Shown piece after piece: positions 23,108-32,617 of a stretch of 64,000 nt of DNA. The stretch's first letter is position 1; the number at the start of each line of letters is the position of its first letter. Origin of the DNA: Natronocella acetinitrilica (GTDB lineage: Bacteria > Pseudomonadota > Gammaproteobacteria > Nitrococcales > Aquisalimonadaceae); NCBI RefSeq assembly GCF_024170285.1, contig NZ_JALJXV010000009.1, forward strand, positions 124,001-188,000. Reading direction: 5' to 3'. The translations under genes were made by a program, and so were the position numbers. The notes under the pieces are model-generated. The model did not search any database, had not been told where the DNA came from, and saw nothing but the letters and a program-made list of their open reading frames with translations.

Positions 23108-24079
23108 TTAGCTCCCCGCGTTTCTGGGCCGCGCGTTGGGCGGGTCCTCCGGCATGGTGATGAACTCGTCCCTGTCGTCCGGGGGCAATGTAAAGCGTCC
23201 GTTCTCCCAGTCGGCAGTGCGCCACTCGTCCTTGGCCTGCTCTATCCGCTCCGGGCTGGAGGCGACAAAGTTCCACCAGATGTACCGGGGCCCCGGCATG
23301 GTCTCTCCGCCGAGTATCATGAGGCGCGCGCCTTCCGGGCCGGCCTTGACGGTCATGCGGTCCCCAGGGCGGAAGACCAGCATTCGGCCCGCTTCGAAGG
23401 ATTGTCCGGCGATCACCACCGAGCCTTCCGTGACGTAGAGTCCGCGGTCCTCGTGGTCATCGGGCATGGGCAGCAGGGCATCCGGCTGCATGGTGACGTC
23501 GGCGTAGAACATCTCCGAGAACATCTTCACCGGCGCTTTCTCGCCGTAGGCCGAGCCGAGTATGAGCCGCAGGTGAACGCCGTCGTGTTCCAGTTCCGGC
23601 AGCGTCTCCCGGGCATGGTGCTCGAACGAGGGCTCTACGTCTTCGGCGTGATCCGGCAGGGCAACCCAGGTCTGGATGCCGAACAGCGAGTGGGGTGCCT
23701 GCCGGGTGGCTTCACTGGTGCGCTCGGAGTGGGTGACGCCGCGTCCGGCCACCATCCAGTTCACGGCACCAGGCAGAATGATCTGATTCGACCCGAGGCT
23801 GTCCCGGTGCTGGAATTCCCCCCGATACAGGTAGGTCACCGTTCCCAGGCCGATGTGCGGATGCGGCCGCACGTCAATTCCCTGACCGGTCACGAATTCC
23901 GCCGGCCCCGCCTGATCGAAAAAGATGAACGGCCCGACCATCTGTCGCTTGGGTGCGGGCAGCGCTCGGCGCACTTCGAAGCCGCCGATGTCGCGGGCCC
24001 TGGGGATGATCAGTGTCTCTATGCTGTCGAGGCTACCTGCTTCCGGGCATTGCGGCTCGAGGGTCGGGTTCCAGCTCAT
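23108..24079 (-). CDS. Pirin family protein (second copy, different subfamily)
   Basis: The protein has 323 residues from the ATG at 24079. The cupin motif VRPHPHIGLGTVTYLYRGEF and GRGVTHSERT carry the metal ligands. A pirin C-terminal cupin follows (GSVVIAGQSFEAGRMLVFRP). It is only distantly similar to the pirin at 1141-1944. It faces phnF with 10 bp between stops and follows the PLD gene on the same strand (16-bp gap). Confidence 0.88.
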   Translation of the reverse strand: MSWNPTLEPQCPEAGSLDSIETLIIPRARDIGGFEVRRALPAPKRQMVGPFIFFDQAGPAEFVTGQGIDVRPHPHIGLGTVTYLYRGEFQHRDSLGSNQIILPGAVNWMVAGRGVTHSERTSEATRQAPHSLFGIQTWVALPDHAEDVEPSFEHHARETLPELEHDGVHLRLILGSAYGEKAPVKMFSEMFYADVTMQPDALLPMPDDHEDRGLYVTEGSVVIAGQSFEAGRMLVFRPGDRMTVKAGPEGARLMILGGETMPGPRYIWWNFVASSPERIEQAKDEWRTADWENGRFTLPPDDRDEFITMPEDPPNARPRNAGS

Positions 24080-24095
24080 GGGCATTCCCCGGGGG

Positions 24096-25379
24096 TCACA
24101 AGTGCGGGCCGATGGTCATGCTGATCCAGCCGAAAAGGCGCTTGCGCCAGGGCCGTTGTTGCCAGCGTTCGAGATCATAATGCGCCGCGTCGGCGATATC
24201 GCTCTCAACAAGCTCTCTGATCATAAGGGCAAAGGCATCATCGTAAATATTCAGATTAGCCTCGTCGTTGATGCGGAACGAGCGGTTGTCGAGATTGGTG
24301 GAGCCGATGGTCGCCCAACGATCATCAACGCTCATGAGCTTGGAGTGGTACATGCTGGGCTGGTATTCGTAGAGCGAGACACCCGCTTCGAGCATCGGGC
24401 CCCAGCGGTTGACCGACGCGTGGCGGACAAAACCCTGGTCGATGCTGTCGCCGGGCACGAGGATGCGGACGTCCACGCCCCGTTCGGCGGCAGCGGTGAG
24501 GGCATCGAGGAAATCGGCATCAGGGTAGAAATAGGCGGTGCCGATGGTGATACGCTCTTCCGCCGCAGCGATGGCATAGAGAAGCATCTTGCGCACCCGG
24601 TGGCGGCCTTCCCGGGGTGAACTGTTGACCACCTGTACTGCAAGGTCGCCCGCTGGTTCCAGTGCCGGATAGTACGCATCGCCCAGCAGAAGTTCGCCGC
24701 TGGCGTCGATCCATGTCTCCGCAAATGCCGCCTGCATGTTGCCCACCACCGGGCCGCGCACCCGGAAATGGTTGTCCCGGTAGGCGGTCCGGTCGTTCCC
24801 GGGTAGCCAGTTGTCCGCCACGTTGGCGCCGCCGATAAAGCCCGTGTGCCCGTCCTTGACCAGCAGCTTGCGATGGGTGCGGTGATTGAACCGCGCGAGG
24901 TCGTACCAGCTCGGTTCCCGCCAGCGGATCAACTCGACGCCGGCATCGGTCATGCGATCGAACTTGTCGGTGTCAGCTTGGGCCGAGCCAATGAAATCCA
25001 GCACTGCATGCACCGCCACACCGCGCTCGGCGGCGTCGGCAAGGGCACTGGCCAAGCGGCCGGCGGAATCCTCCCCCCAGAATTCATACGTTTCAAAGGT
25101 GATGGAGTGTTCGGCAGCGTTGATTGCACCGAGCATGGCGGCGTAGATTGCCTTGCCGTCGCGCAACAGTTCGATGTCGTTGCCCGTGGTGATGGGCTGC
25201 TGCAGGACCAGCCCCATGCTGCGTTCGAAGCGCGCGTCCGCCACGCCATAGTCGAGGGTAACCGGCGCTGTGAGCCGCATGGGCTTCGGTAGCGCATTGA
25301 ACAGCAGTATGTTGCCGACAATAAACAGGGAGGCCAGTCCGGCCGTGGTCCAGAGTAGCCAACGGGTGCGCCGCTTCAT
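24096..25379 (-). CDS. Cardiolipin synthase-like phospholipase D protein
   Basis: The protein has 427 residues. One N-terminal membrane helix (residues 7-28) is followed by two HKD motifs, H169-x-K171-x4-D176 in THRKLLVKD and H345-x-K347-x4-D352 in YHSKLMSVDD. Both catalytic halves are intact, which fits a Cls/PLD transphosphatidylase at the inner membrane. The start at MKRRTRWLLW is chosen because it puts the helix at the N-terminus. The frame runs open to 25445. Confidence 0.87.
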   Translation of the reverse strand: MKRRTRWLLWTTAGLASLFIVGNILLFNALPKPMRLTAPVTLDYGVADARFERSMGLVLQQPITTGNDIELLRDGKAIYAAMLGAINAAEHSITFETYEFWGEDSAGRLASALADAAERGVAVHAVLDFIGSAQADTDKFDRMTDAGVELIRWREPSWYDLARFNHRTHRKLLVKDGHTGFIGGANVADNWLPGNDRTAYRDNHFRVRGPVVGNMQAAFAETWIDASGELLLGDAYYPALEPAGDLAVQVVNSSPREGRHRVRKMLLYAIAAAEERITIGTAYFYPDADFLDALTAAAERGVDVRILVPGDSIDQGFVRHASVNRWGPMLEAGVSLYEYQPSMYHSKLMSVDDRWATIGSTNLDNRSFRINDEANLNIYDDAFALMIRELVESDIADAAHYDLERWQQRPWRKRLFGWISMTIGPHL

Positions 25380-25461
25380 CGGGGTCCTGCAGTCTGCCTG
25401 GCATTGTTCATGCCTCCAGTCTGACGCAGAACCTGCGTGTGGCAAGAAAATTTCGGGGCTT

Positions 25462-26019
25462 CTATCCAGTCATGGCGGCTGCGGGAGCCTGCTCCCGGTG
25501 CTCCTGCAGCGTGAAGGGGTCGCGACCCAGATGACGCACCGCTGCCACGGAGCGTTTCAGCCGCCTGGCGTCATCGCCGGCATGATGCAGCCGGGCACGG
25601 ACATCATGGCCGCGGCGGGCGTGATGTAGCGCTGTGGCGATCTCGTAGTCACGAACGCCATTTGGATCGAATACCTGTGATTGGCGCGACAATCGCGCTG
25701 GCCATGCACTCCCCAGCAGGTTGCTCAGCAACTCTACGTCGAACCAGGGGTGGTCGTTGACCAGCGTGTGCCGGCCGGGGAAGCTCGCGATCCAGCGGGC
25801 GATCCTCCCGGCTGCTTGCCGACGAGGCATGCGCGCGGAGCCCTGCTCCAGGTGAGGTAGCACATAGGCGAGGACGAAATCAGAGCAATCAGCCAACTGA
25901 TAGCCATCCACGAGCTCAACGTAGAGAGACGTCTCCGGGGTGCTCTCGGCGACCAGTCCGATGCTGATGAGCTTTGGAGCCTTGAGGCTGGTGAATTCCG
26001 TATCCAGGTAGAACAGCAT
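25462..26019 (-). CDS. 3'-5' exoribonuclease, DEDD superfamily
   Basis: The protein has 185 residues. Exonuclease motif I is LDTEFT (Asp6, Glu8), motif II is VNDHPWFD (Asp89/Asp94) and motif III is HHAGDD (His145/146 and Asp150). These are the residues of the two-metal RNase T/Rv2179c-like (DUF5051) fold. The RNA substrate is unknown. The last 20 residues are low-complexity. Confidence 0.8.
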   Translation of the reverse strand: MLFYLDTEFTSLKAPKLISIGLVAESTPETSLYVELVDGYQLADCSDFVLAYVLPHLEQGSARMPRRQAAGRIARWIASFPGRHTLVNDHPWFDVELLSNLLGSAWPARLSRQSQVFDPNGVRDYEIATALHHARRGHDVRARLHHAGDDARRLKRSVAAVRHLGRDPFTLQEHREQAPAAAMTG

Positions 26020-26042
26020 GTTTCGAGTCCTTTACCGCGGTA

Positions 26043-26064
26043 AGGTGGGGCCGCAGCCCCACCT
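26043..26064. terminator. Stem-loop downstream of the chemoreceptor gene
   Basis: A perfect 9-bp stem AGGTGGGGC / GCCCCACCT encloses a CGCA loop, between the end of the Aer-like gene and the exoribonuclease start. A short palindrome TTACCGCGGTAA lies beside it. There is no U-tract on either strand, so it may slow or process rather than fully terminate. Confidence 0.5.
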
Positions 26065-26133
26065 CGTTCCATTCATCCTGCCGTCTCGGTGTGCCTGGGT
26101 AAGTGCGGAAGGTCACATACTGTGAATCGGCTT

Positions 26134-27714
26134 TCAGTGGCCCTTGAACTGCAGCATCACGCCCTGGAGCTCTTCCACCATGGCCACCAGCTGATCACTG
26201 GTCTGCTTGGTACGCCCGGCAATGTCTGCCGTCTGGGCGACGCCGTCGTTGACGCTGCTGACGCGGCGGTTGATTTCGTCGGCTGTGGCCGACTGTTCTT
26301 CGGCGGCCGTGGCAATCTGAACTGTCATGTCGCGAATCTGTTCCACCGATCGTTCGATATCGATGATTACACGGCTCGATTCCTCGGCATCCGTTGCGAC
26401 GACGTTGGCCGACTCCTGGCTTTGCCGCATGGTGCCGGCAGCGCCTTCGGCGCGGGTTTCAAGCTGCTCGATCATTCGCCCGATATCCCCGGTGGACTCA
26501 CTCACCCGCGCCGCCAATTCCCGTACCTCGGTGGCCACGACGGCAAAGCCCCTGCCGGACTCGCCGGCCCGCGCCGCCTCGATGGCCGCGTTGAGGGCCA
26601 GCAGGTTGGTCTGCGCGGCAATCGCGTTGATGACCTCCAGCACCTTGCGGATGGAACGTGTCTCCTCCCGCAAGGCCTCCATGGCCGCAGTGGCTTCACC
26701 CACATCCGTCGCCAGCGAGCGCATTGCGTTGGCGGTGCGGACAATGGTGTCGCGACCCGTTTCCGCCTGTTGTGACACTTCCAGGGTCGTGGTGGACGCC
26801 TCGGATGTATTGCGGGAGACTTCCTGCACAGTAGCCGCCATTTCTTCCATGGCGGTGACCACCTGGAGGATCTCCTGTTCCTGGTCGGAGATCGCGCGGC
26901 GACCATCCTCCGCTGCCTGGCTGGAGTTGCGGGCCGCTCCAGCAAGTTCCGTCGTCAGGTCCTCGACGCGACCGCGCAGGGCCGTGAGTTGCGCGCTCTG
27001 CATGGCAAGGGCCAGCTCTGCTTCCGCCACCACATCGTGGCCGTCCCCGTAGGTGACACAGCCCACATCGTTATCGAACACTGAGCGTGCGTGGCTCGAC
27101 AGTCTGGCCAGATTGCGGGTGGCATAGGCCGTACCGCCACAAGCAATCAGCACACCGAGGAGCGCAATCAGCCCGCCAATTGCCGCCTCGCCCTGGCCGG
27201 CAAGAAAGCCTCCCAGCACGCCAGTCACGAGGCCGACGAGGGCGAAAGCGCCGATACGTTGGCGTATGTCGCCGCGGTGCCAGAGGGGACGAACCGCGCC
27301 GCCCTTGCGGACGCGGGCGTAGAGCGCCTCGGCACGTTGTTTCTGGGCTTCCGTGGCGCAGGTACGCACGGACTGATAGCCGGTCTGCTCACCGTTGAGG
27401 AAAACGGGGGAGACGTAGGCACTGACCCAGTAGTGGTCGCCGTTCTTGCAGCGGTTCTTGACCACTCCCATCCACGGTTTGCCAGCTTTGAGTGTGTCCC
27501 AGAAGTTCTGGTAGACCGCTTCGGGCATGTCCGGGTGGCGCACAAGATTGTGGGGTTTTCCCGCCAGTTCGTCGATGCTGAAGCCGGAAACGCGGACGAA
27601 GGTGGCGTTGGCGCTTTCGATCACTCCCTTGAGATTCGTGGTGCTGATCAGCCGTTCATCGGCACCGAAGGTTTGCTCCTTATTCGTTACAGGGAGGTTG
27701 ACACGCATGCTCAT
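26134..27714 (-). CDS. Aer-like PAS methyl-accepting chemotaxis protein
   Basis: The protein has 526 residues. The N-terminal PAS domain (about 15-125) carries [20 protein letters not shown] and [15 protein letters not shown], as in Aer, which senses redox state through FAD. Two closely spaced membrane helices (about 154-172 and 176-197) follow with almost no periplasmic loop, again Aer-like. The signalling hairpin contains [20 protein letters not shown]. It probably mediates energy taxis with the chromosomal Che system. No che genes are nearby. Confidence 0.9.
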   Translation of the reverse strand: MSMRVNLPVTNKEQTFGADERLISTTNLKGVIESANATFVRVSGFSIDELAGKPHNLVRHPDMPEAVYQNFWDTLKAGKPWMGVVKNRCKNGDHYWVSAYVSPVFLNGEQTGYQSVRTCATEAQKQRAEALYARVRKGGAVRPLWHRGDIRQRIGAFALVGLVTGVLGGFLAGQGEAAIGGLIALLGVLIACGGTAYATRNLARLSSHARSVFDNDVGCVTYGDGHDVVAEAELALAMQSAQLTALRGRVEDLTTELAGAARNSSQAAEDGRRAISDQEQEILQVVTAMEEMAATVQEVSRNTSEASTTTLEVSQQAETGRDTIVRTANAMRSLATDVGEATAAMEALREETRSIRKVLEVINAIAAQTNLLALNAAIEAARAGESGRGFAVVATEVRELAARVSESTGDIGRMIEQLETRAEGAAGTMRQSQESANVVATDAEESSRVIIDIERSVEQIRDMTVQIATAAEEQSATADEINRRVSSVNDGVAQTADIAGRTKQTSDQLVAMVEELQGVMLQFKGH

Positions 27715-27907
27715 CGCCTCGCGATTTCTGTGGTCGTTATTGTCGGTTTAACGGCGCCGGCTCCGTGTACATGAACACCCGATCGGAGGCGGTCACGTCA
27801 GTCTCCGCTTCCCGGGCCGGAAAAGATTGATCTGCGTCAAAATCCATCAGCACGATAGTGCATTGCAGGGGCGTTTATCTCGAAACTGTGACGGTGTGCG
27901 CAATGCG

Positions 27908-30319
27908 TCAGGCGGGTATGTTTCCGGGGAAGATGCTTCCGCTGCGAAGCAGTCGCGTCGTTTCAGTTGCGTCCTGGGGCATGGCAACCCAGTAGCCCTG
28001 GATTTCGTCACAGCCGAGATCACGAAGAGCTGCGGCCTGCTCGCCGGTCTCCACGCCCTCGGCAATTGCGTGCAGGTTGAGCCCGTGGGCGAGCTGGATG
28101 ATCGACCGAACAATGGTGGCGGCCTCATCGCTCTTTGCCACATTGCGCGTGAAGGAGCGGTCGATCTTCAGGCGGTCCACGGGAAAGCGCTGCAGCTGAC
28201 TCAGCCCGGAGAAGCCTGTGCCGAAGTCGTCGATGGCGACGGCGACCCCCCGTTCCCGAAGCACGGCCAGCGTGCGGACCAGGTACTCATTTTCCTTCAT
28301 GGCGAGGCTTTCCGTGACTTCCAGTTCCAGGTCGTGGGGGTTGAGGCCGCTGGACTCCAGCGCCTCGTCCACCACGTCCAGCAGATTGCCGTGTCGGAAC
28401 TGTGCCAGGGAGACATTCACCGCAATGCGGAACGACGGCAGCCCCACCCGCTGCCACTCGCGCATCTGCTGGCAGGCCGCATGCAGCACCCAGGCGCCGA
28501 TGGGCACGATGAGCCCGGATTCCTCCGCAACACCGATGAACTGGGCCGGATTGATCAGCCCGAATTCCGGGCACTCCCAGCGGATCAGCGCTTCGATGCC
28601 CACCAGCCGCATTCCCGCAATCTGCGCCTGGGGTTGAAAGTGCAGATGGAACTGCTGCTGCTCCAGCGCACGCCGCAGGCGCGATTCCAGGCTGACGCGA
28701 CCGGACAGCGGGTCGAGCATCCGTGGCATAAAGCAGCGGAAAGTGCCACGGCCGTAACGTTTGGCCTCATACATGGCGATATCCGCATGCTTCAGCAGAT
28801 CCGCTGCGTTGTTGCCATGTTCCGGGAACACCGCGATGCCTACGCTTGCCGCAGGCATGATGTCGTGCTCATCCACGCTCGCCGGTTGGCAAAGCGCCTG
28901 TAGAAGCTGGCTGACCCGTGATGTGGCATCGTTCTGGTCGGCCACGGCGGGCATCAACACCACGAATTCATCGCCGCCAAAACGCGAGATGACTTCGCCC
29001 GGGCGTGCCGCTTCCAGCAGCCGGGCGGCGGCCAGTTGCAGTATGCGATCACCGGTACCGTGGCCGATGGAGTCGTTGAACAGCTTGAAGTGGTCCAGAT
29101 CGAGAAAGGCCACTGCCATGTGCCGCCGCTGGCGGCAGGCCTGCTTCAGGGCGTGGGCAAGCTCCAGTTCCAGCAATGTCCGGTTGGGCAACCCGGTCAG
29201 GTCATCATGGGTGGCCTGATGGGCCAGGGCCTCGGAGTACTGGCGCTGTTCGGTGATGTCGTTCTGAATGCCGATATAGTGGGTGACGGTTCCGTTCTCG
29301 TCCCGAACCGGCGAAATGCTCACTTCGTTCCAGAACGGCGTGCCGTCCTTCCGGTAGTTGCGCAGCACGACCCGGGCATCCCGGTGTTCGCCGAGCGCGG
29401 CGCGGAGTTCAGTCAGCGCCCGCTGGTCGCGATCATCGCCCTGCAGGAATCTGCAGTTCCGGCCGATCACCTCTTCGGCTAAGTAACCGGTGATGCGCTC
29501 GAACGCTGGATTGACAAAGGTCATGGGCATGTCCGGGTGGGTCGCGTCGACAATGACGATGCCGTCGGCAGACGCGGACATGGCCTTTTCGCTAATGCGG
29601 AGCATTTCCTCCGAGCGCTTGCGTGCAGTGATATCCACCTGAATGCCCGCGACACGCGCCGGGTGACCGGTGTCGTCATGGTAGAAGCAGCCCTTGGACC
29701 ACAGCCAGTGTGTGGAGCCGTCTGGCCAGCGCACGCGGAATTCAACGTCGTAGTCGCCGCTTTCCTGCAGAGCCTTGCTGTATACCGCGTGAACCCGCGC
29801 GCGGTCCTCGTCCACGATATGAGAAAGAAATGTGTCGTAGCCCCAATGCTCCACCGGCTCGTCGTAGCCAAAGCAGGCGTCGTGGAGGAAGGAACGCCGG
29901 GCAATGTTTTGCTTGATGTCCATATCCCAGTCGCCGATGCCTGCGGAGGTGAGCGCAAATTGCAGGCGCGCCTCGCTGACCTCGCCTTCACGGCGCTCCT
30001 GTACCTCTCCGGAGATGTCCCGCAGAAAGCAGAGCAGGGTGTCGGCATCAGCGCGCCGAACGTTCACCCTGACGGGAAGCAGGCCGGTGGATTGCTTGAG
30101 GCTGGTGTCGAAGGTGCAGTCGGTCATGTCCCGCAGAGCACGGGACAGATCCGCGTTGCCCTCGAACAGATCCGTGAGCCGTGTTGTGGGTGTGATGTGC
30201 AGCAGCCTTTTGGCCGCTGGGTTGGCGCCTCTGAGGGCGCCGTTGCTGTCGATTCTGAGTATGGCATCCGGGTTCAGGTTGAAGACTGCGTCCTCTGGTC
30301 TGAATGCGGATGCTGGCAT
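27908..30319 (-). CDS. LOV-GGDEF-EAL protein: likely blue-light-responsive c-di-GMP enzyme
   Basis: The protein has 803 residues and three PAS-type domains. The first (about 10-105) is degenerate. The second (118-232) is a PAS_3 with WDMDIKQN and EFRVRWPDGSTHWLWSKG. The third (245-355) has the full LOV flavin set: photoactive Cys289 in GRNCRFLQG, Asn321 (NYRKDG), Asn331 (PFWNE) and Gln352 (GIQND). GGDEF follows with RFGGDEF at 446-452, and then an EAL domain with EALIR at 576-580, EVTES, IDDFGTG and LKIDRSF. Both enzymatic motifs look intact. The start at MPASAFRPED is chosen because the frame above it is antisense to the next gene. Confidence 0.9.
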   Translation of the reverse strand: MPASAFRPEDAVFNLNPDAILRIDSNGALRGANPAAKRLLHITPTTRLTDLFEGNADLSRALRDMTDCTFDTSLKQSTGLLPVRVNVRRADADTLLCFLRDISGEVQERREGEVSEARLQFALTSAGIGDWDMDIKQNIARRSFLHDACFGYDEPVEHWGYDTFLSHIVDEDRARVHAVYSKALQESGDYDVEFRVRWPDGSTHWLWSKGCFYHDDTGHPARVAGIQVDITARKRSEEMLRISEKAMSASADGIVIVDATHPDMPMTFVNPAFERITGYLAEEVIGRNCRFLQGDDRDQRALTELRAALGEHRDARVVLRNYRKDGTPFWNEVSISPVRDENGTVTHYIGIQNDITEQRQYSEALAHQATHDDLTGLPNRTLLELELAHALKQACRQRRHMAVAFLDLDHFKLFNDSIGHGTGDRILQLAAARLLEAARPGEVISRFGGDEFVVLMPAVADQNDATSRVSQLLQALCQPASVDEHDIMPAASVGIAVFPEHGNNAADLLKHADIAMYEAKRYGRGTFRCFMPRMLDPLSGRVSLESRLRRALEQQQFHLHFQPQAQIAGMRLVGIEALIRWECPEFGLINPAQFIGVAEESGLIVPIGAWVLHAACQQMREWQRVGLPSFRIAVNVSLAQFRHGNLLDVVDEALESSGLNPHDLELEVTESLAMKENEYLVRTLAVLRERGVAVAIDDFGTGFSGLSQLQRFPVDRLKIDRSFTRNVAKSDEAATIVRSIIQLAHGLNLHAIAEGVETGEQAAALRDLGCDEIQGYWVAMPQDATETTRLLRSGSIFPGNIPA

Positions 30320-30463
30320 GGTAACGCCTCGGAGTGACGCCCACTGGGCTGAAACACGCCTCCATGCCGTTCGTATCGAGGCTATCACGATAACCTGAAA
30401 CATGCGTAGCATGTGCGGCGCAGCATCACATTTCGGATATTCAGGGCAGGGGAGGCACATCAG

Positions 30464-31729
30464 TTGAAGGTTCTGGTTCTGGGTGCGGGGCTCACGGGAA
30501 CGACAACGGCGTACTTTCTTGCCCGAGCCGGATGCGACGTCACCGTGGTGGATCGCGCGTCCGCGCCAGCTTCCGAGGGCAGTTATGCCAACGCCGGCTT
30601 GATTCACGCCAGCCTGGTGGAACCCTGGAACTCGCCCCAGGCCGTGCTGGAGTTGCTGAAGAGCCTGGCGACCAAGGATGGCACGCTGCTGCTTAATGCC
30701 CGTGAACTGCCCAATCTCATGCTCTGGGGGATACGCTTTCTCTACCATGGCCTGAGCGGCCCGAGAGAGGCCAATACCCGCCTCAATGCGGGACTGGCGG
30801 TCTACAGCCAGCAGATGCTGGCGCACATTCGTGATGAGACCGGCATCGAGTACGACAATACCCGCCACGGCATGCTCAAGCTTTTCCAGAGCCGGGCGCG
30901 GCTCGAGACGGTGCTCAAGACATCGCGCCTGCTTGAGCCCTACGGCATTCCCCATGAGCAGCTTGATGTGGATGAGATCATTCGTCGGGAACCGCTGCTG
31001 GAACCCACCCGGGATCAGCTCGCCGGGGCCGTGCTCTACCCCAACGACGAGCGTGGCTGTCCCCGGTATTTCACCCGGCGCCTGGCAGCCGTCGCGGAAG
31101 ACCTGGGGGCGCAGTTCATCTACGACACGCGTATCGATGCTCTACATCGCAAGAGCGATCGTATTGAGCGGGTTGCCACCAGTCGGGGCGACATGACCGC
31201 GGACTTGATTCTGCTGGCCGCCGGGCCGGAGGCCGCCGGGCTGGCCCGCAAGGTGGGACTGCGCTTGCCCATACGCCCGGTGAAGGGCTATTCCACCACG
31301 CTGCCGGTGACCCCGGATCTGCCAGTGCCGACCCTGCCGCTCTCCGATGATGCCCGCAAGCTCACCATCAATCGCCTGGGAGACCGGTTGCGTATCTCGG
31401 GCACCGCCGAGTTCGCCGGCTACGACCGGACGGTGCGGCAGGATCGTATCCGGCAGGTGCTGGATCGTGCCTGCGAGACGCTGCCTGCACTGGCTGATCA
31501 TGTCTACAAGGCCGATCAGGAGCCGTGGGCCTGCTTGCGGCCCATGACCGCGGATGGGCCGGCCCTGCTTGGCGCGACCCCCATCAGCAACCTGTACCTG
31601 AACGCCGGGCCCGGGCACCTGGGCTGGACCATGGCTGCCGGCTCCGCGAGGCTGGTGGCTGATGTGATGCTGGGCAACAAGCCCGCGCTACCCATGGAGG
31701 GGTTTTCCGTGCAACGCTATCGCTATTGA
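30464..31729 (+). CDS. FAD-dependent D-amino-acid dehydrogenase-like oxidase (DadA family)
   Basis: The protein has 421 residues from a TTG start at 30464, preceded by GGGGAGG. The dinucleotide fold KVLVLGAGLTGTTTAYFLA is at the N-terminus. DAO-superfamily features follow: EGSYANAGLIHASLVEPWNS, LLAAGPEAAGL, PIRPVKGYS and the C-terminal NLYLNAGPGHLGWTMA. DadA oxidises D-amino acids to keto acids, passing electrons to the membrane. The exact substrate is uncertain. It is 22 bp upstream of a creatininase-family gene, so the two probably form a nitrogen-catabolic operon. It is divergent from the LOV gene. Confidence 0.85.
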   Translation: MKVLVLGAGLTGTTTAYFLARAGCDVTVVDRASAPASEGSYANAGLIHASLVEPWNSPQAVLELLKSLATKDGTLLLNARELPNLMLWGIRFLYHGLSGPREANTRLNAGLAVYSQQMLAHIRDETGIEYDNTRHGMLKLFQSRARLETVLKTSRLLEPYGIPHEQLDVDEIIRREPLLEPTRDQLAGAVLYPNDERGCPRYFTRRLAAVAEDLGAQFIYDTRIDALHRKSDRIERVATSRGDMTADLILLAAGPEAAGLARKVGLRLPIRPVKGYSTTLPVTPDLPVPTLPLSDDARKLTINRLGDRLRISGTAEFAGYDRTVRQDRIRQVLDRACETLPALADHVYKADQEPWACLRPMTADGPALLGATPISNLYLNAGPGHLGWTMAAGSARLVADVMLGNKPALPMEGFSVQRYRY

Positions 31730-31751
31730 ACGCCGAACGCGGAGTGTGAAC

Positions 31752-32507
31752 ATGCGGCTCGATCTCTGCACATGGCAGGAAGTGGAACGTTATCTCGAAC
31801 ACTCTCGGGGCATCATCATCCCCATTGGCTCCCATGAGCAGCATGGGCCCAACGGATTGATCGGCACGGACGCAATCTGCCCGGAGGTGATCGCTCGTGG
31901 CGTCGGTGAGCGGCACCAGGTGCTGGTTGGCCCGACCCTGGGTGTGGGCATGGCACAGCACCATCTTGGCTTCGCTGGTTCGATCTCCCTGCGACCAAGC
32001 ACTCTCATGGCCGTGGTGGCTGACGTGGTGAGTTCGCTGGTACGCCACGGCTTCACTCATATCTATTTCCTCAACGGCCACGGCGGCAATATCGCCACCG
32101 TCACGGCGGCCTTTTCGGAGTTGTACGCCGAGCAGAGTCTTGCCGGTGGTGCCGCCGGGTTTCACCTGAAGCTCGCGAACTGGTTCCTCGGCCGACGGGT
32201 GATGGAGGTGACGGACTTCCTCTATGGCGGCTCGAACGGCAGCCACGCCACGGCGGCAGAAGTTTCGTTGACGTACTACGCCTATCCCGATGCCGCGAAA
32301 CAGGTTGAAATGTCTCCCCGCGTGGCACCGGATGGCCCGTTCCGCGACAGCGCCGATTTCCGCAGCAAGTTTCCCGATGGGCGCATGGGGTCCGATCCGT
32401 CGTCCGCCTGCGCCGAACATGGCGAGCAGTTGTTCGAGGCGGCGGTGGAGGACACCTGGCGCACCTATAGCCAGTTCGTCGACGGTGCGTTACGCGCTGC
32501 GCGCTAA
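31752..32507 (+). CDS. Creatininase-family amidohydrolase
   Basis: The protein has 251 residues. Metal ligands are recognisable as E29-x-H31 in GSHEQHGP, D40 in GTDAI and H110 in LNGHGGN. The family includes creatininase and formamide or mycofactocin-type hydrolases, so the natural substrate is open. The ATG at 31752 follows GGAG by 7 nt. The last eight codons and stop (DGALRAAR) are supplied by an intergenic repeat (32484-32517), showing that repeat insertion or expansion reset the 3' end. Confidence 0.85.
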   Translation: MRLDLCTWQEVERYLEHSRGIIIPIGSHEQHGPNGLIGTDAICPEVIARGVGERHQVLVGPTLGVGMAQHHLGFAGSISLRPSTLMAVVADVVSSLVRHGFTHIYFLNGHGGNIATVTAAFSELYAEQSLAGGAAGFHLKLANWFLGRRVMEVTDFLYGGSNGSHATAAEVSLTYYAYPDAAKQVEMSPRVAPDGPFRDSADFRSKFPDGRMGSDPSSACAEHGEQLFEAAVEDTWRTYSQFVDGALRAAR

Positions 32508-32517
32508 CACACCCTAC
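32484..32517 (+). repeat. Bulged-C hairpin repeat A, copy 1
   Basis: GGTGCGTTACGCGCTGCGCG then CTAACACACCCTAC. It folds as GTTA-C-GCGC-TGC-GCGC-TAAC with one unpaired C. The copy encodes the C-terminus and stop codon of the creatininase gene. Confidence 0.8.
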
Positions 32518-32545
32518 AAGAGGCCGTGCCACATCGAAGCCCGCC

Positions 32546-32580
32546 GTAGGGTGCTGTTAGGCCGAAGGCCGTAACGCACC
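32546..32580 (-). repeat. Bulged-C hairpin repeat A, copy 2 (variant stem)
   Basis: On the minus strand the hairpin is GTTA-C-GGCC-TTC-GGCC-TAAC inside GGTGC...GCACCCTAC. Relative to copy 1 the stem changed GCGC/GCGC to GGCC/GGCC, and the bulged C is kept. It carries one extra base near the TAAC end. Confidence 0.8.
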
Positions 32581-32617
32581 GATACAGCGGTGACAATGCC
32601 CGCCCCACAAGGGCACA

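Noticed and set aside
30320-30955. N-terminal extension of the LOV-GGDEF-EAL protein
   Set aside because: The 212 extra residues are antisense to the oxidase gene and lack any domain. The ATG at 30319 has a suitable upstream GAGGCG.
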